Notes: a model not told the origin generated them from the sequence alone. A stretch of DNA of 64,000 bases from Tamarix chinensis (GCA_030549775.1 CM060177.1:48200244-48264243); one strand, 5' to 3'. Shown: positions 37,256 to 50,583, numbered from the stretch's first letter. Translations and numbers: made by a program.

Positions 37256-37404
37256 TTCACACTCACTCAAATAACGCAATGTCCTCATTGTGCCTCAACC
37301 ATTAACTATCTCAATACAGTTTTATTCCAATAATCGTTCCGCTAGGTGGTTGACAGGCTCATCAAATTTCAGCTTAAGGTCACAGTTTTGCTTTGATAGC
37401 AACT
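37256..37404 (-). mobile_element. Cassandra-like internal region with primer-binding site
   Basis: About 145 bp, non-coding. At its right end the minus strand reads GTTGCTATCAAAGC (about 37400-37387), one or two changes from the initiator-Met tRNA primer-binding text TGGTATCAGAGC. At its left end, next to the LTR, it is purine-rich on the minus strand. The other LTR expected beyond 37404 is absent; LTR-like element C starts there instead. Confidence 0.65.
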
Positions 37405-40400
37405 TATAACACCCTAAAATTTACTACTATTTTTTTTAGTAGAAGCATTAACATAATATAGAGGGTGTTATCGTCGCATTTAATGCGAGTCCATACCTTT
37501 CTTGTACTAAGTGCAAGGCTAAAACATTATCATAAATAAATCAAAACTTACCAAAATAAATATAAATAGTAAAAGACTTTAGTAATATAAAAGTAATAAT
37601 AGAGTACGTAGTATATGCTCTAGATAATACAATACATAAAAAAGATAAGGGGGATAAAAGAGAGGATGAGTCCAAAAGAGATATCCAGAATCGAAGGCAC
37701 AAAACATATCTGAACTTGGATATCTATAACTCTAAGCCCTAACCCAGGGGTATAAACCCTCATCACTCCACCTGATGAACTTCCTCAAGGACACCAAGAT
37801 CATCATCATATACTTACAATACAACACTTACAAATGTATAGTATCGGTATATATCTTATACCGAATAACACAACTACCCTAAAGAGATAGTATTATGTAT
37901 GAGGCCCATGTAAAGAAATCAATAGAACATGCAAAGAAAGAAATAGAGCATGCTATAATAAGATGATAACATGCTTACACATAAATGACAATTAAGAACA
38001 ATAAAACTCAACCATCAAGCATAAAATAATGTGATACAAATGTATATATATAGATGGGAATCATTAATTATTATATTCTATTATCGTGATTACAACCAAT
38101 ACATTATATTAACTTGGGGACGGAGAATCAAAGAAACCATAACAATAAATCTAGTACTCGAACAATACTAACCCTAACTGGCCTGCCTAGAAACGTAACC
38201 ACATCACCAATTAACGGGACACCTAATCACTTAAGTATGCATACTCCTTACATTGTTGAAATATATTGAGACACATATAGAGTAGAATAGGGCCTCCCAT
38301 ACCTCATAAGGTACCCAAGAATCACGGAATAGGAAATATTGGAATGGTACCAAGTGAATATCAAACCTAACTCCAATAGCTACCCTAAGTGGTACAAGTC
38401 TCCACTTAAGATCTTTCACTTTAAGTGATTAATGTCTTATCCAAGATTTAGGTCAAATAAGAAAAAAGGCCCAAAATATATCACTTAATCATATATATGA
38501 ACATAAACAAATTATTTTAGTAAATTCTAATATTAACCCACACATAACCCATAAAAGAATCAAGGCGTAAACAATTTAAAGAACAAAGGCCCATAAATAT
38601 GCCATTAAGGCCCAATTGAATATATGAAGCAGTAAATCCCAATGAAGATTATCAAGGTATTAAAGTCCAAACAATATTATTGAGGCATTAAAGTTCAAGT
38701 TCTATGCCATGAAATTCCTAATAAAATTTGATATTAGTATACATTAAATCCAATTATTCAAGACAAGGTTCAACAACCAACATCTAAGTCAACCAAGGGT
38801 TCACATATAATGCTAAATCAAATAACTAGTCTAAAGGCACATAAATTAACTAAAGTATCTTTAACACCAACTAATTTACCTTAATATTAAGAGATTAATA
38901 TTTCATGCTAAAAGAATTTTCCTTAACCAATTATTTTCTTAGGATGAAATATAAATAGGACACAAGATAAAATTATGAGATTACTCAATGTACCTAAATA
39001 TATATTTCTCTTTTACTTTTTCTTGCTTAATCAATTATTTTAATTAAGATCTCTAGGTCTACTCATCAAATGTCACCCAAGTGTCAAACTTATCTATTTA
39101 ACTTATTTTATTAATATAATATCCACTTAGGTCTAAAATTTTCAGAATTTATATGTAATGGCCGAAATGTCCTTATTCGCATAAAATTACATTAAACTTC
39201 TAAATTTCATAACTTACTCTTAATAACATCAAACCCTCACATATCATAAACTAAATTTTATTTAAAAGACCCAATGAAGACAATGGTTCACTTAAAACTT
39301 TCAAAAGCAATCTGTATTGCTCAATATACCCATGGCCAAATTTTTCTAAACCTTAAAAATAATTGTTTCAACTCTAAATGATCCAAAACTCATAACCTAG
39401 CTTCTATACACAATTATGCATATAATGGAATACTTAGATAAATTAAAACAAACAAAACTCATATAAAATAAAAGGGATGAGAGTTAAACTACTTGGATCT
39501 AGGCATATTCATCATAACTATACTAGAAATTTAGCACGACTTTATTGAACATTTATCACTACTTCACTAAATATTTATTACCTTTTTAGCAGACATAACA
39601 ACATTTAAAAATCACACAATCCATCTTCTCATTTGATTTTCTTGATTATACACATAAGATAGAAACATACACATGTGATACAATATTTTTTAAGATATTA
39701 TTTCATGCTTATAATTAAAATAAAGCTATTCATGCATAAAAGAACATATAATACACCTAGCACAAACTCCTATTTCTAAAGTTTAGTTTAGTTATAAAAA
39801 TTCCTAAGCTCCTTAGCAAAGATAAAGAAAGGAATGTAGAAATTCATTCTCTAAAACCACTTGGTAACCCTCAAGAATATAAGGTAAAAGAGTTAGATAA
39901 AGCAATATTAATAAATAAGGACAAAATGGGAAGAAAGGAACTAAAATGGAAGAAGTGAAATGAAAAAGATTACTCTTGAATATGGAAGTTTAAAAACCAC
40001 CAAAAAAATAAAAACAACTACCAATAAATGATAGATCAACGTTTTTAGGAATAATGGGAAGGAAACCAAGGAGAAAAGAAGAGAGGAAAGGCATGAAATC
40101 TTTACTACAACACACAAAATAACTATAGCAAAAATTCCAACATTACTCGACAAGGCACATTGGAGAGGAAAAGGAAGAAGGTAGGGACATGATTTCTTGG
40201 ATAAAAAGGCTTCCTTAATAAATTATAACATGAAAGGAAGAATACCAAACAAGAATAGATGGTAAAGGAATCAAGGTTGAGCTGTCGTAGCTGCTATAAA
40301 TTACCAAAAAAAAAATCAGCTTTGTTGATTTTGTGAAGTTGTTCGGGAAGTAAAAGTGTAGTCATAAATAAGCTTGAAGGAGCTTGACTTTAGGGATGTA

Positions 40401-41269
40401 AATTATGTGGAGTTGTATTTTGCAATTAAATCTTTCAAATGAAACAGCAACTAAACGAATAGGACAACCAGAGAGAGAGAGAAAAAGTTTACTAAAATTC
40501 ATGATTTTATGTATGTTTTGAAAGTGCAACGCACGAATTGGCAAACATAGAGTGAGATCTGATATGGAGGAGTGTTTATTGAGTCTTTATTTTAGAATTA
40601 GCCTCACATGAGTCCTAGGACTAGGGGTGTAAGAGAGATGTTAGACTGTGGTTAAGTGTGTAAGATAAATATCATAAAAATTATTATTATAGTACTAGTT
40701 GCACTTTTTTGTTGGGAGGAAGGTAACCAAGTTAAAAATCTGGTTTGGTCTGGTTAGGACATTATTTAAGACTAAAATATTAGTTTGAGGATTGGTTATA
40801 ATTTATTTTGATTAATTAAAGTGCAAGGAAGTCCAATAATGGGCAATTAATTAGAAAAATATCAATTGAATTTTACAAATCATAAAAATTTATAAAAATG
40901 TTTAGAATAATCTTAGAAACTCAAATACATAAAAATATTTAGGATCAGAGTTGGTTTGAAGCTCAATGGATGGAAAATGAGCAAAAACAGCAAAAACGAA
41001 TAAGTTGGGGAAACACATTTTTCTATAAATGTAAAAAACAAATAACGAAGGGTTCAAATTATCTCAGATTGATACAGAATATTTTTAGATAACCAAATAT
41101 ATGAAAATATTTGGTCTAATTGCTTAAACAAAAATTTTCATGATTTAACGATTTGAAAGGAAAGGGTGTGAAACATGAATGAATAAAATGGATGAATAAA
41201 ATCAAAAATATTTTTACATCGATCCATAAATTTTGAAGGCTTCAAAAATAGTGAAAAATTTGGGTGTTA
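37405..41269. mobile_element. LTR-like element C
   Basis: Starts TATAACACCCTAAAATTTAC (expected TG is TA) and carries the CTAAGTGCAAGGCTAAAA head. 38160-38440 mirrors 29660-29900 of element R. The right end, near AAAATTTGGGTGTTA at 41269, abuts a 5'-clipped copy of another element, whose text resumes at AAGTGGAAGC. No coding region was seen across this stretch. Confidence 0.6.
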
Positions 41270-44200
41270 AGTGGAAGCGTATAATCAAATATTTGGGTGT
41301 TACTGCCATAATTGACATAATTCTAGCTTACCCTACCATCCTTATGTCAATCACAAGACAAAAGTATTAGAAAATTTAAAATATGATTAGAAAGAGACGA
41401 GAGAAATTTTTATAACATCAAATAAGTGTTTTGGAGATCAACTCCAATTACAATATCAAAATATAACAAAAAAAGGGATTCCATAGAACTAAGAGTCCAA
41501 AAAGATATCAAGGTAAAACTATCATCAATATAACATGACTCTATGTCGAAACCTTGATATGAATGAATCACTCCTCCACATATATCGCATCAAAAGCTGT
41601 AAAATGATCCACCTGGTCCTCATCGACCTACACATAAACATCTGGGTCATTTACTCGCTGGATTGGATAGCACCCATAAAATGGATGATGATCAGTACAT
41701 TACGTACTGAGTAAGGTAACATTACATTCAAGTAGGGTTATATATAACACAAGAATTCCCATAAGCAATTCATACATGCACTTATAGAAGAAAGCCTGAT
41801 AACTAATGATTTCAAGTCTTTCATTAGATATACCATATTCCAATCTTTTATTTACGTTGAGTTTAGGGACCCCATTATTCTTAAACCGATGGAACAGCCT
41901 GAAACACCTCGTAGGGACAACACACCCGAGCCACTATTATTATTCCGTGGAATGGAGCCAACACCTCTTAGAGTAAAATACTCCTACGCTACTATTTATT
42001 AAACCGGTGGAATGGTCTGAAGCACCTATCAGGGAGAACACACTCGGGATACTATTATTATTCGCTTGTAGCGGCAATAGAATAGGGGAGATGGTGGCCC
42101 ATGGAGGTGCTGTGAGGTGGAGGTTGAGAAGGGGAGAAAAGAGAAAGGAGGGGAAGAGTGGCTGCAATAGGCGAGGGGTGGTTGTTGGGTGGTGTAGGGA
42201 GGTAGCTAGGGATGCTAGGAGGTTACTATGGTGGTTGGTTGGGCGGCAAAAGTAGTTATTGAGGGAGGTGACACAAAACAGGGGATCCGGGATGAGAAGG
42301 AAGGAAAGAAAAGAGGGGCTCTATAGGGAGGGAAAGAAGAGACTTGAGGGAAGGAAATGGGTAAGGGAGAAAAGAAGAGGAGAGGAGTGGAGCAGGAGGC
42401 AGGACCGGGCTAAGTGGTGGCAGGGGGAGAGGCTGCCAGTCGGGTGTAGGGTTGTAGGGAAGGGAAGGAAAAAAAGGAAAAGGAAGGGACATGTGAGGGA
42501 GGGCTGTGTTTGGCTCATAAATGGAAGGGAAAGGGATGGGGGAGAGAGGGAGAGAGAGAGAGAGAGCAGGGTTGTAGGGGAAGGCAAAAGGTTGTAGGTG
42601 GCTGGTTACAGGCTACTATGGCCTCAACAGTCAAAGAAGGAAGGAGGAGGGAAGAAGAAGAAGAGAAGAAAAAAGGCAGGTCTATCAGGCAGGGGAGAAA
42701 GAAAGAATACGGGCCAACCCATGTGCGCGAGGAAGAAGGGCGAAAGAAAGGAGGGGTTAGGCTAGCCCAATCGGGGAGGACAAAAGAAAAAAAGAAGAAG
42801 AAGGAAGCGGGGTGGGGCTATGACGCAAGGAGAAGAGAAGGAGGATGAGGGACCCCGGCCTAACAGGGAGAGAGAAGTAGGCCGAGCAGCCCAAGGAGGG
42901 AGGAAGGAAGAAAAGGAAAAAGGAGGAAGAAGAAAAAGGAAGGAAGAAGAACAGAGAAAGAAAAAGGGAAAACAGAAAAAGGAAAAGACTAATAATAATA
43001 ATAATAATAAGACTAAAAATAAAAATTATACTAAATAATTTATACTTAAGTGGAAGCAAAGGTTAGGGTATAACTAGAAGTGGCGGTTGTGGCGACTGCG
43101 AGAGTGTTGGTGACTTGAAAAAGCTTAAGCTCTGGAAGAGAATAGGAAAAGGAGGTGGTGGTTGTGAGGTAGTAGGTTTCCTGGACTAGGAGGGTTGTAG
43201 TGGTGGTGGTGGTGTGTCAAGGTGGCGGCATAGGTGGCGATGGCTGTGGTGGCCTAAGGTGGAGGAGAAGGAAGGAAGAGGAAGGAGGGGGGAGAAAGGG
43301 GAAAGGAAAGGTATAGGGAGGTAGGGGAAGGTTTGTTGGGTTAAGAGGGAGGTAGTCGGGTTGGTGATTGTGGCGGAGGAAGCGGTGCCAGGCGGCAAAA
43401 GGGGTGGCGATAGGGTGCAAAAGGTAGTTCAAGCTACCAACTATGCATGAGTAGGGCAAGCTGTGCGGGGGGAGTTAGGGGCAAGTAATGGTCTCATTTT
43501 GTGGAGGGTAATGTAGGGAGGAGGTTGGGTGGAAGTTTGGATGGCGATAATGCACGGCAGCGGAAGGAAACATTGGGAATTTCTGGTAGAGCAAAAAGAA
43601 GAGGAAGAAGGGTGGGGGATGGGGTATTTATACGCATGGGGAGGAGAAAAAGACAAGGAAGGATGAGGATAAGGGAGTGGGAGGGGCAGAAAGCTATTGG
43701 CCAGTGGTGGCGAGCCGGTGCAGGCTTATAAGTGTGTAATGGGTAGGGGTGGTATTGGTAGGGCTGCAAGGAGGGTTGGTGAGGGTGTCAGGGTTGCAAA
43801 TGGGAGGGGCTCAGTACAGGACAATTCCAGTTGCACACCTTACAAGTTAAGTCAAGGGGAAGGCGAGGGAGAAATGGGAGCCACGGCTACGAAGCAGCTA
43901 TGCGCACTAGCGATCGAGGGGGGCGAGGTAGGAGATGGGTGGGGGGAAATGGGGGAAATGGAGAAATGGTAGGGATAAAAGAGGAGGATGGATGGGGTGC
44001 TGGGCTATGTGAGGAGGAGAGAAAAAATGAAAGGTGGGCTAACTGCACAAGGAAAAAGAAGGAAAGAAGGGGAGGCGAAGAGTTGGGCCGCGTTGGCAGG
44101 GCCTATGCTGGTGGGATGAGAGGAAAAAGAAGAAAAAAAAGGAGAAAAATAAAGAAGGAAAAAGAAAAAGGAAGAAATGAGGGGAAAAGGAAAAAAAGAA

Positions 44201-44376
44201 AAGAAAAAGAAAAATGAGGTGGTTGGGATATTTGGGGATTTTTTCTGAATTTTTGAACATAATAAAATTAGTAAAAATAAATAATTAAGTTTTCTTTTTA
44301 TATTAATTTAGAACTTTTATGTTAATAAATTCCATTTGTCCTTTTTTTTTCTTTTCGGTACAAATATGGCATTTTC
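41270..44376. mobile_element. LTR-like element C2, left end clipped
   Basis: Begins inside the head region (GTGGAAGC, GTTACTGCCA). It contains GATCAGTACATTACGTACTGAGTAAGG as in element D, hairpin units at 41870-42060, a long GA-rich block (about 42080-44220) and an AT-rich tail, and probably ends at ATGGCATTTTCA near 44376. The long frames in the GA-rich block are composition artefacts. The element cuts the HMGB gene on its 5' side. Confidence 0.65.
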
Positions 44377-44392
44377 ACGTTAAATTACAAAG

Positions 44393-45457
44393 AGGGAGGA
44401 CTTCCGGATGACCTACAAGGAAGAGCACCCTAAATCAAAGGGTGTCACTCAAGCAATTATTGTTTCATCTTCTTATGGTCGTTCTAAGTTTTGTACATTA
44501 CCTAATCCTAAATTCTTAATGATACGTCAGCATAATTTGAAATATAGGCTACCAAAGAAGGTGGAGAGACATGGAAGTCCATGACTGATGAAGTAATTAT
44601 CTTGTTCACTTCTACAGTCTTCTAATAACGTGTGTGTGCTTGTATCCTCTAAAGTGAACGAAACTTTTATGATTCGATCTTGTTTTAGGAGAAGAAATCA
44701 TATGTGGACAAGGCGGCTAAACGGAAGGCCGAATACAAAAAAGTTGTGCAAGAGGCTCGTGAGGTTGAAACCGCTGATGTAAGATTTTACATCAATAAAT
44801 AACTTAACTATTTTAATGGTATCTCATTCATACTCTCCTTTTTGTTTACTCATTTTCAAAGTATGTTGAAAAATAATAAAGAGTCAAATATTAGAGGATT
44901 AAGGAAGAATTATATTAAGAATAAGATGGAAAATAGATTTGGAGATAAATCGATAAAAAAAGTTTAGTTATTATATAAAATAATAGGATTTTACCTATAA
45001 TCTGAATATTCTACTATTAGGTTGTAAGATTCTATAACTATTTGAGTAATTTAATATTTGACATAGGATAGTGTATTCTTTTGTTATTTTTAGATCATAT
45101 AATAGTATGATTGAATTGATATTTTAATAACTATGTCTGTAATAAGTCACATGCAAAGTGTAATATCAATACATTGATATATTGAGTGAATAAGGTTTCC
45201 TTATAGATGCACCATGTAACATAAAAGGCATAGTATAAAAGTGGTAAATCATGCTATACATCTAAGCATGCTATAACATATTCTTATAATTACTCAAGGA
45301 GTGAACTCATAATTACTCACCATGTAACATAATTACTCAAGGGGGAAAGAAAGTTTATCGTGTTGTGATGTTTTTAATTGCTGCCCAGGACACCGCCGAA
45401 AATAAAGAAAGGGACGATTTAAAGCAAGACGAAGAGTTATGCGATGATGATGCTTAG
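44393..45457 (+). pseudogene. HMGB: HMGB-type HMG-box gene, 3' exons only
   Basis: Four exons, all in phase 0: 44393-44452 (REDFRMTYKEEHPKSKGVTQ), 44548-44592 (ATKEGGETWKSMTDE), 44689-44778 (EKKSYVDKAAKRKAEYKKVV and onward) and 45389-45457 (DTAENKERDDLKQDEELCDD and a stop). They cover most of the HMG box from the end of helix I and the short acidic tail typical of plant HMGB chromatin proteins, which bend DNA. The first intron would need a GC donor (44453-44454); the others are GT-AG. The lysine-rich amino end and the start of the box are missing, cut by element C2. All 87 visible codons are open. About 45458-45720 looks like its 3' UTR. Fossils of its last exon start each unit of the downstream duplication. 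Probably a truncated gene; an intact 5' half elsewhere was not found. Confidence 0.87.
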
Positions 45458-46059
45458 GATGTCGGATTATATGCCCTGAAGACGAGGGTGGTTGTCTTGC
45501 TTAAGTTCCTGCATTTTGATTATTTATTATCAGTTGAGAACCTGTTGTAGGCTTTGTAAATCGTTTTTCTCTGTTTTTGTTTTACTCTTCTCATTTGTGG
45601 TGGTAGGAGCCAGGAGAGGATCGGTAGTTCTATGGCTATGGGGCTTGTTGGTGAAGTACGAGTTCCTGTTTCTGGCGGTTGTTGTTCAGCGTATGGTTCA
45701 ATATATATATGAATGATGCTTCTTTCTCATAAAATTTTGGGTGTTTGGTGTATTAATTAATTAGAGGATGTTTTACTAATTCATAAGGTCTTAAATGAGT
45801 TATAGCTTTTTTGAGACTTATCAAAAGTAATTATTTATTTTAGAAAATCTTTAACCTAAAGGTTTTTAAAATATGTAGTTATTATGAATAACTAATTTTG
45901 ATAAGTAGCTTCAAATATAAGCTTAGTTATTTTGGTGTTTGATTTGTTTCTGTTTGTTAAAATGTTGGTTTAATTCATTTATTTATGTGAATGAGCTGAA
46001 TTTGAATTCCATTTTTAGTTTGTTTACTAGATGAATTGAGTTTGAGAATAAAAAAAAGT
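45458..46059. other. HMGB 3' UTR and AT-rich spacer
   Basis: Follows the HMGB stop directly; T-rich with short ORFs only. No separate gene recognised. Confidence 0.55.
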
Positions 46060-47301
46060 AATGTAATATAAGTTTAGAAGAATTTAAATATATTTAAATT
46101 CTATTTTTGATGGTGTTAGAGGGGGTGACTTTTATTTTTAATGGAGTGTTGTTATTTTTGTCCCAAAGTTTATGTAGGTGTCTAGGACACGGTTGAAAAG
46201 ATATACACACACACTTTTATATGTAGATTTTTATTTTTTTATTTATTATGCAAGAATATTTTTTTTATCACAAGGCCTCTGAAATAATTGAAATAATCAT
46301 ATGATTCAGATATTTGCTTAAATATGTCTTGAAGTTATTTTATGGGGAGCTAAGGTTATGGATTATTTGATCCACTTAAAAGATGAAAAGGTACTTATTA
46401 ATGACACTAATATATAAAATTTTGTTTGACTCTTTGATATTCTAAAAAAATTTCTTCACTTTCATTCTCACATACTTACTATCATTTTATTATCCTTTTT
46501 CAAATAAAAAATTAAGATGTAAACGGAGTAGTCTTACAATCATTTCTCATGGTATCATCATTACGGTTAAGGATAGGTGTGTGTGCATACGGCATACCAT
46601 AAGTCATGAGATGCCCAAATAAAATCAGGCGATGTAGTGACGAGGCGAGGACTGGCTCGTACGGTACCTAAGTAGAGCCAGCCCATACCAAACCACAATA
46701 ACTGCCAGGCCCGACGGATAACTCCCGAGGCTTCGGCCCAACTTAAGAAATATTATTCCGTAAAATATTATAAGGGAATGATGTAATAAGGGAACAAGAA
46801 GAGGAGTATTTTAAAATAAAGTAAAATACTAACACAGTTTAATGAATGTCGGTTGTCTTAAAAGCTTTTGATAAATTAACCAACTTGAGAAATTTTTGCC
46901 TATTTAACGAAGATAAGCTTACTTTTTAATAAGATTTGAACTAACTCCTAAAATATTGAAGAAAAGGATTAATGTAAGCCTAATAAGATTTGATCTAACT
47001 CCTAAAATAAAATTGTACCGACATTTATTCGGCTGTCTTTTTTTAAGCCTAATAATGTGCTTATTTTTTTTAAAAAAAAACAAACCACCCACCTTCCTTT
47101 TTCCTACACCTCTGGTAAACCCACGCACCCCTAAGCAGGTCATTAATCGAGTATATTCGCTTTGTTAACTTTGTCATTCTCTTCAGCCTCCGCCGCTCGT
47201 CCAAGCTCTCAAACCAAATCTCATCGATTGATTTCTTAACTCCATCATTCCTTCTTGATTCATATTAGTGAAGAGAATAAAACAAAAACAACAAATAAAA
47301 A

Positions 47302-48660
47302 ATGGGGAGTAGTTCACAACGATACCCGCCATGGTTGTCTGCACTTTTGGATGCTAAATTCGATTGTATGAAAGGTGGAAACTCGTACAACTCTTTTGCC
47401 TAAATTGTTTGTGGTAATGCCATTAGTAGGAAGGATGGAGAAGCCACCGTAAGATGGTCATAAACTCATAATGTTGTTTCGGTAACTAAAATTTCTTAGT
47501 ACTATTAATTTATCCACGTATCTTTATCACAATAAGCCTTGTCTTTCGTTTGTTTAAAGTTTCTTACCCCATTGGATCCCAACTCGCACCAATAAACGAA
47601 CAGGTTTCATTTAGTTTGATTTTATATTTAATAATAGTCTTTTGACTTCCTCGATGGCGTCGTATGCATGGTGCATGCATGTATGTAGGTGATGAAGGCC
47701 TCCGGATATTACGCTCTGATAACCGACGATATTAAACGGCAAATGCTATTGGATTGTTCTGATATCTGCGTCTTCCATATCAATGGCAAAGACATCGTCT
47801 TTCTGAACTCAAGACAACACGGAGAAAGACTTGAGAGAAGGACCAATGCAAATTGCTGTACTATTTGTGAGTGGACTCTTACTGGATCCGGGATCTTCTG
47901 CTCTCTCGGCTGCAAGGTACTAATCCTACAGTTGATATGCTACGCGCGCCATGAAAGTTACGTCCATTATTATTATTTTTATTTTTGGTGTTGTGTTCGT
48001 TTATTTGCTTATGAGGTTTTCATATCTGGGTTTTGAACTATCACAGTTCAGAAACAATGACATGAGGATGGTTTCAAGAATGGAACAGAAAGAATCAGAG
48101 GACGACTGCTCTGAGATTGGAACCTATACGCTAAACCCAAAATGCCAGCGGAGGGTTTCAAGGACGGATCAGGAAGTATCAGAAGACGACGACGACTGCT
48201 GTGAGATTGGAATCTATACACCGAACCCCAAGAGGGAACAGAGGCTAACCGAGAGGAAGAGGGTTTCAAGGATGGCTCAGAGTGTATCAGATGATGAGTG
48301 CTGTGAGATCGGAAACTCAACCTCTACACCGAACCCCAAGAGGCAACAGCCGCTAACCGAGGGGAGAAGGGTTTCAAGGATGGCTCAGAATGTATTAGAT
48401 GATGGCTGCTGTGAGATGGGAACCTCAACCTCTTCACCGAATCCCCAAAGACAGCCGCAACTAAATGAGAGGTGAAGAGCAAGAAGAAGAATCAATCAAC
48501 TTTCGAAATCGGATCGGAAAGCTCGATGGACGAGGACAATGACCGCGAGCAACAGTTCCAGCCATCCGTAGTTGTTATGATCAACATCAGGTCGCAGCAG
48601 CTTACCGGGTTCAGAAAAAGGAGAAGGAAAGGGATACCAAAAAGAGCTCCTCTGTTTTGA
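47302..48660 (+). pseudogene. PLATZ zinc-binding protein gene, copy 1 (broken)
   Basis: Exons match copy 2: 47302-47481, 47689-47916 and 48047-48660 with introns of 207 and 130 bp. Exon 1 has TAA inside SFA-stop (47401-47403) where copy 2 reads SFCIRC, and further breaks near 47450. Exon 2 is fully open, with VFHINGKDIVFLNSRQH and GSGIFCSLGCK. Exon 3 holds four units of a CCEIG/PNPKRQ repeat. A missing G near 48472 then shifts the frame. In the shifted frame the tail reads to GFRKRRRKGIPKRAPLF, the conserved PLATZ carboxy end, which copy 2 has lost. PLATZ proteins are plant-specific zinc-dependent DNA-binding proteins, some of which interact with RNA polymerase III. This copy is dead because of exon 1. 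Confidence 0.9.
48062..48475 (+). repeat. internal tandem repeat in PLATZ copy 1 exon 3
   Basis: Four units of about 84-108 bp, coding for R-VSR-x2-Q-x-VS-DD-x-CCEIG-x3-T-PNPKRQ and LTER-like linkers. Copy 2 has the same four, but the third is shortened by 27 bp. Confidence 0.9.
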
Positions 48661-49379
48661 TTACAATTAAGGTTTCCCTCCCTCATGTGTTTGGATTCTT
48701 GGCGTTCAAGCTTTTGATTTGAAATGCCCACGTGTTTCATTAGTGCCGATTCATGTTTTTAATTATAGTTTCCCTCCTAACTTTAAGGTTTTTCAAATAC
48801 TTCAATAGTTTAAATATACTAAAATAATTAAAACTGATTGGGAGATTTGAATGAAGTTAAGTAAGTACTATTATTTCTGCCACAAGTTCATTTAGGACAT
48901 TACGTGTATGTAGTATTGGTTAAACTTGTGGATTGGTGCGCAAAAGGATGAAACTGGATCCAATTTTTAAAAGAATTATATTGAGTGTTGTCATTTTACA
49001 TGGTCAAACAAGTTTTTATGTAAATGGAAAGGACGGAGAGGGAGAAATCTTTATTCCTGACATTTACCAAGAGCGTTAGAATATTAGATCATGAATGCAA
49101 AAAGCGTCGGACTCTATTCTCCTCAATTTATATTGGGACATAACTATATAAGATGATATTAGTTCAATTTAGATCAAGTGAATATCATTTTAATAATAAT
49201 AATAACAACATAATGTAAAATTAATTATAATTATAATAATAATAGTAATGATAAAAATAGTATTTAATAATAAAAAATTAACTATAACACAAACAACGCC
49301 GACGCCGACGCCGCATTGCAAATTAGGATAATAAGATAAAGAGCAATCGGAGAATATGAACATAACTTCATTGGCGGCA

Positions 49380-49446
49380 CTGTTATAGTATAATGGTCCA
49401 ATCTTAAGTATTAGATCAGGTAGCCGGTTCTAAATCTTTGGATCAA
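49380..49446 (+). other. tRNA-like sequence with A and B boxes, copy 1
   Basis: GTTATAGTATAATGGT resembles the 5' half of tRNA-Asp including box A, and GCCGGTTCTAAATCTT lies at box-B distance. There is no acceptor stem or clean anticodon loop, so it is a tRNA relic or SINE head, not a working tRNA. A homologue lies at 62990-63050. Confidence 0.45.
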
Positions 49447-49646
49447 TATACGTAAGCTTGTATAGTAATTTTACTTGTTTTAATGCAATAAATATAAATA
49501 CTTTTACTACTACCACATCGAATATATTTTACGTGGTTTCATGAACCTCATAAGTCATCATATGTCGAGGTGGAATATAAATGACAAAAATATTGGTTGT
49601 GCCTACAGGACCTTCCAAATACAAAGCAAATATAAGTTTCGGAGTC

Positions 49647-50153
49647 TAGGAATGACAATTTTTTCCGCGGGGTTCGGGATCCTGTTAGATTTTTTGTTCG
49701 GATTTGGGTTCGGGAAGAAAATTCGGGGATTGAATTCGGATTCGGGAATTCTTAACGGGAATTTTTCGGGGACGGGGCTGGGATGGGTTTGGGGTCCCCA
49801 TCCCCGAATCCGTCCCGAATAATTTTTTTTATATATTTTTATATAATTATATATATGTAATATAAAATAATTCTTTATAAAATATAAATTAAAGGTATAA
49901 TATAAAAATAAGGTTTCAGGGTTGGGGATAGGTTCGGGGATCCGGTATAGAGTCGAGTTTTAGAAATCAGTGGTCGGGTTTTAAGGTTGGAGATGGAAAA
50001 TAGATCGGAGATTGGATTGGGTATGGAAATTTAATTTTTGCGGGAATCAGGTCTGAGAATTTTCGATAAAAAAAAATCGAGAATCAGATCGGATTAAAAA
50101 ATTATTTTCATTATCAGATTCGGAGACGTGGATAGAATCTCTAACCCCGACCT
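49647..50153. mobile_element. probable non-autonomous hAT-like insertion
   Basis: About 507 bp present here but absent from the paralogous site at about 63236-63243. It starts TAGGAATGACAATTTTTTCC and is rich in CGGGGATTCGG-like words, as in hAT MITEs. AGTC occurs at both borders, but an 8-bp duplication is not clear and the right terminus is decayed. Confidence 0.55.
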
Positions 50154-50583
50154 GAATAGTCCCACTCACAACGACAGTGTGGTCCCCTCCCCCCTACATG
50201 CTGCTTGTGTACATACATATATCCCCGTCTGTCGCGAAGAACTTAAAGCTATATCTAAATTTACGCTAGACTAGTATTTATTTTCAAATATATTAATAAA
50301 ATTGTTCGGTCGATTACTATATAACTTTTTCCACTACATGGACATTGCTAAACAAATTAAAACCAGCATTATATTACTTATTTATTTGATATATTAACTA
50401 TTCAATTCAATAAATAAAGAACGGTCAATAAATTTACTTATAATATTAAACAAAATCAATGATTAGTTAAACATAATTTACTTATCGAAGAGAGCCTTCG
50501 TGTAATTGATTGGTAGATATATACCCAGGGATGATGCATATGCTACTTATGTAAAGAGATGTCTTATAAGACTGGTACATGCC

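Noticed and set aside
42080..44220. Several overlapping frames of 70-130 codons rich in Arg, Glu, Lys and Gly
   Set aside because: GA-rich low-complexity DNA gives open frames on both strands; the same composition recurs non-homologously in elements A and D. No motif, splice pattern or conserved frame.
49380..49446. Functional tRNA gene
   Set aside because: No paired acceptor stem or proper anticodon arm could be drawn.
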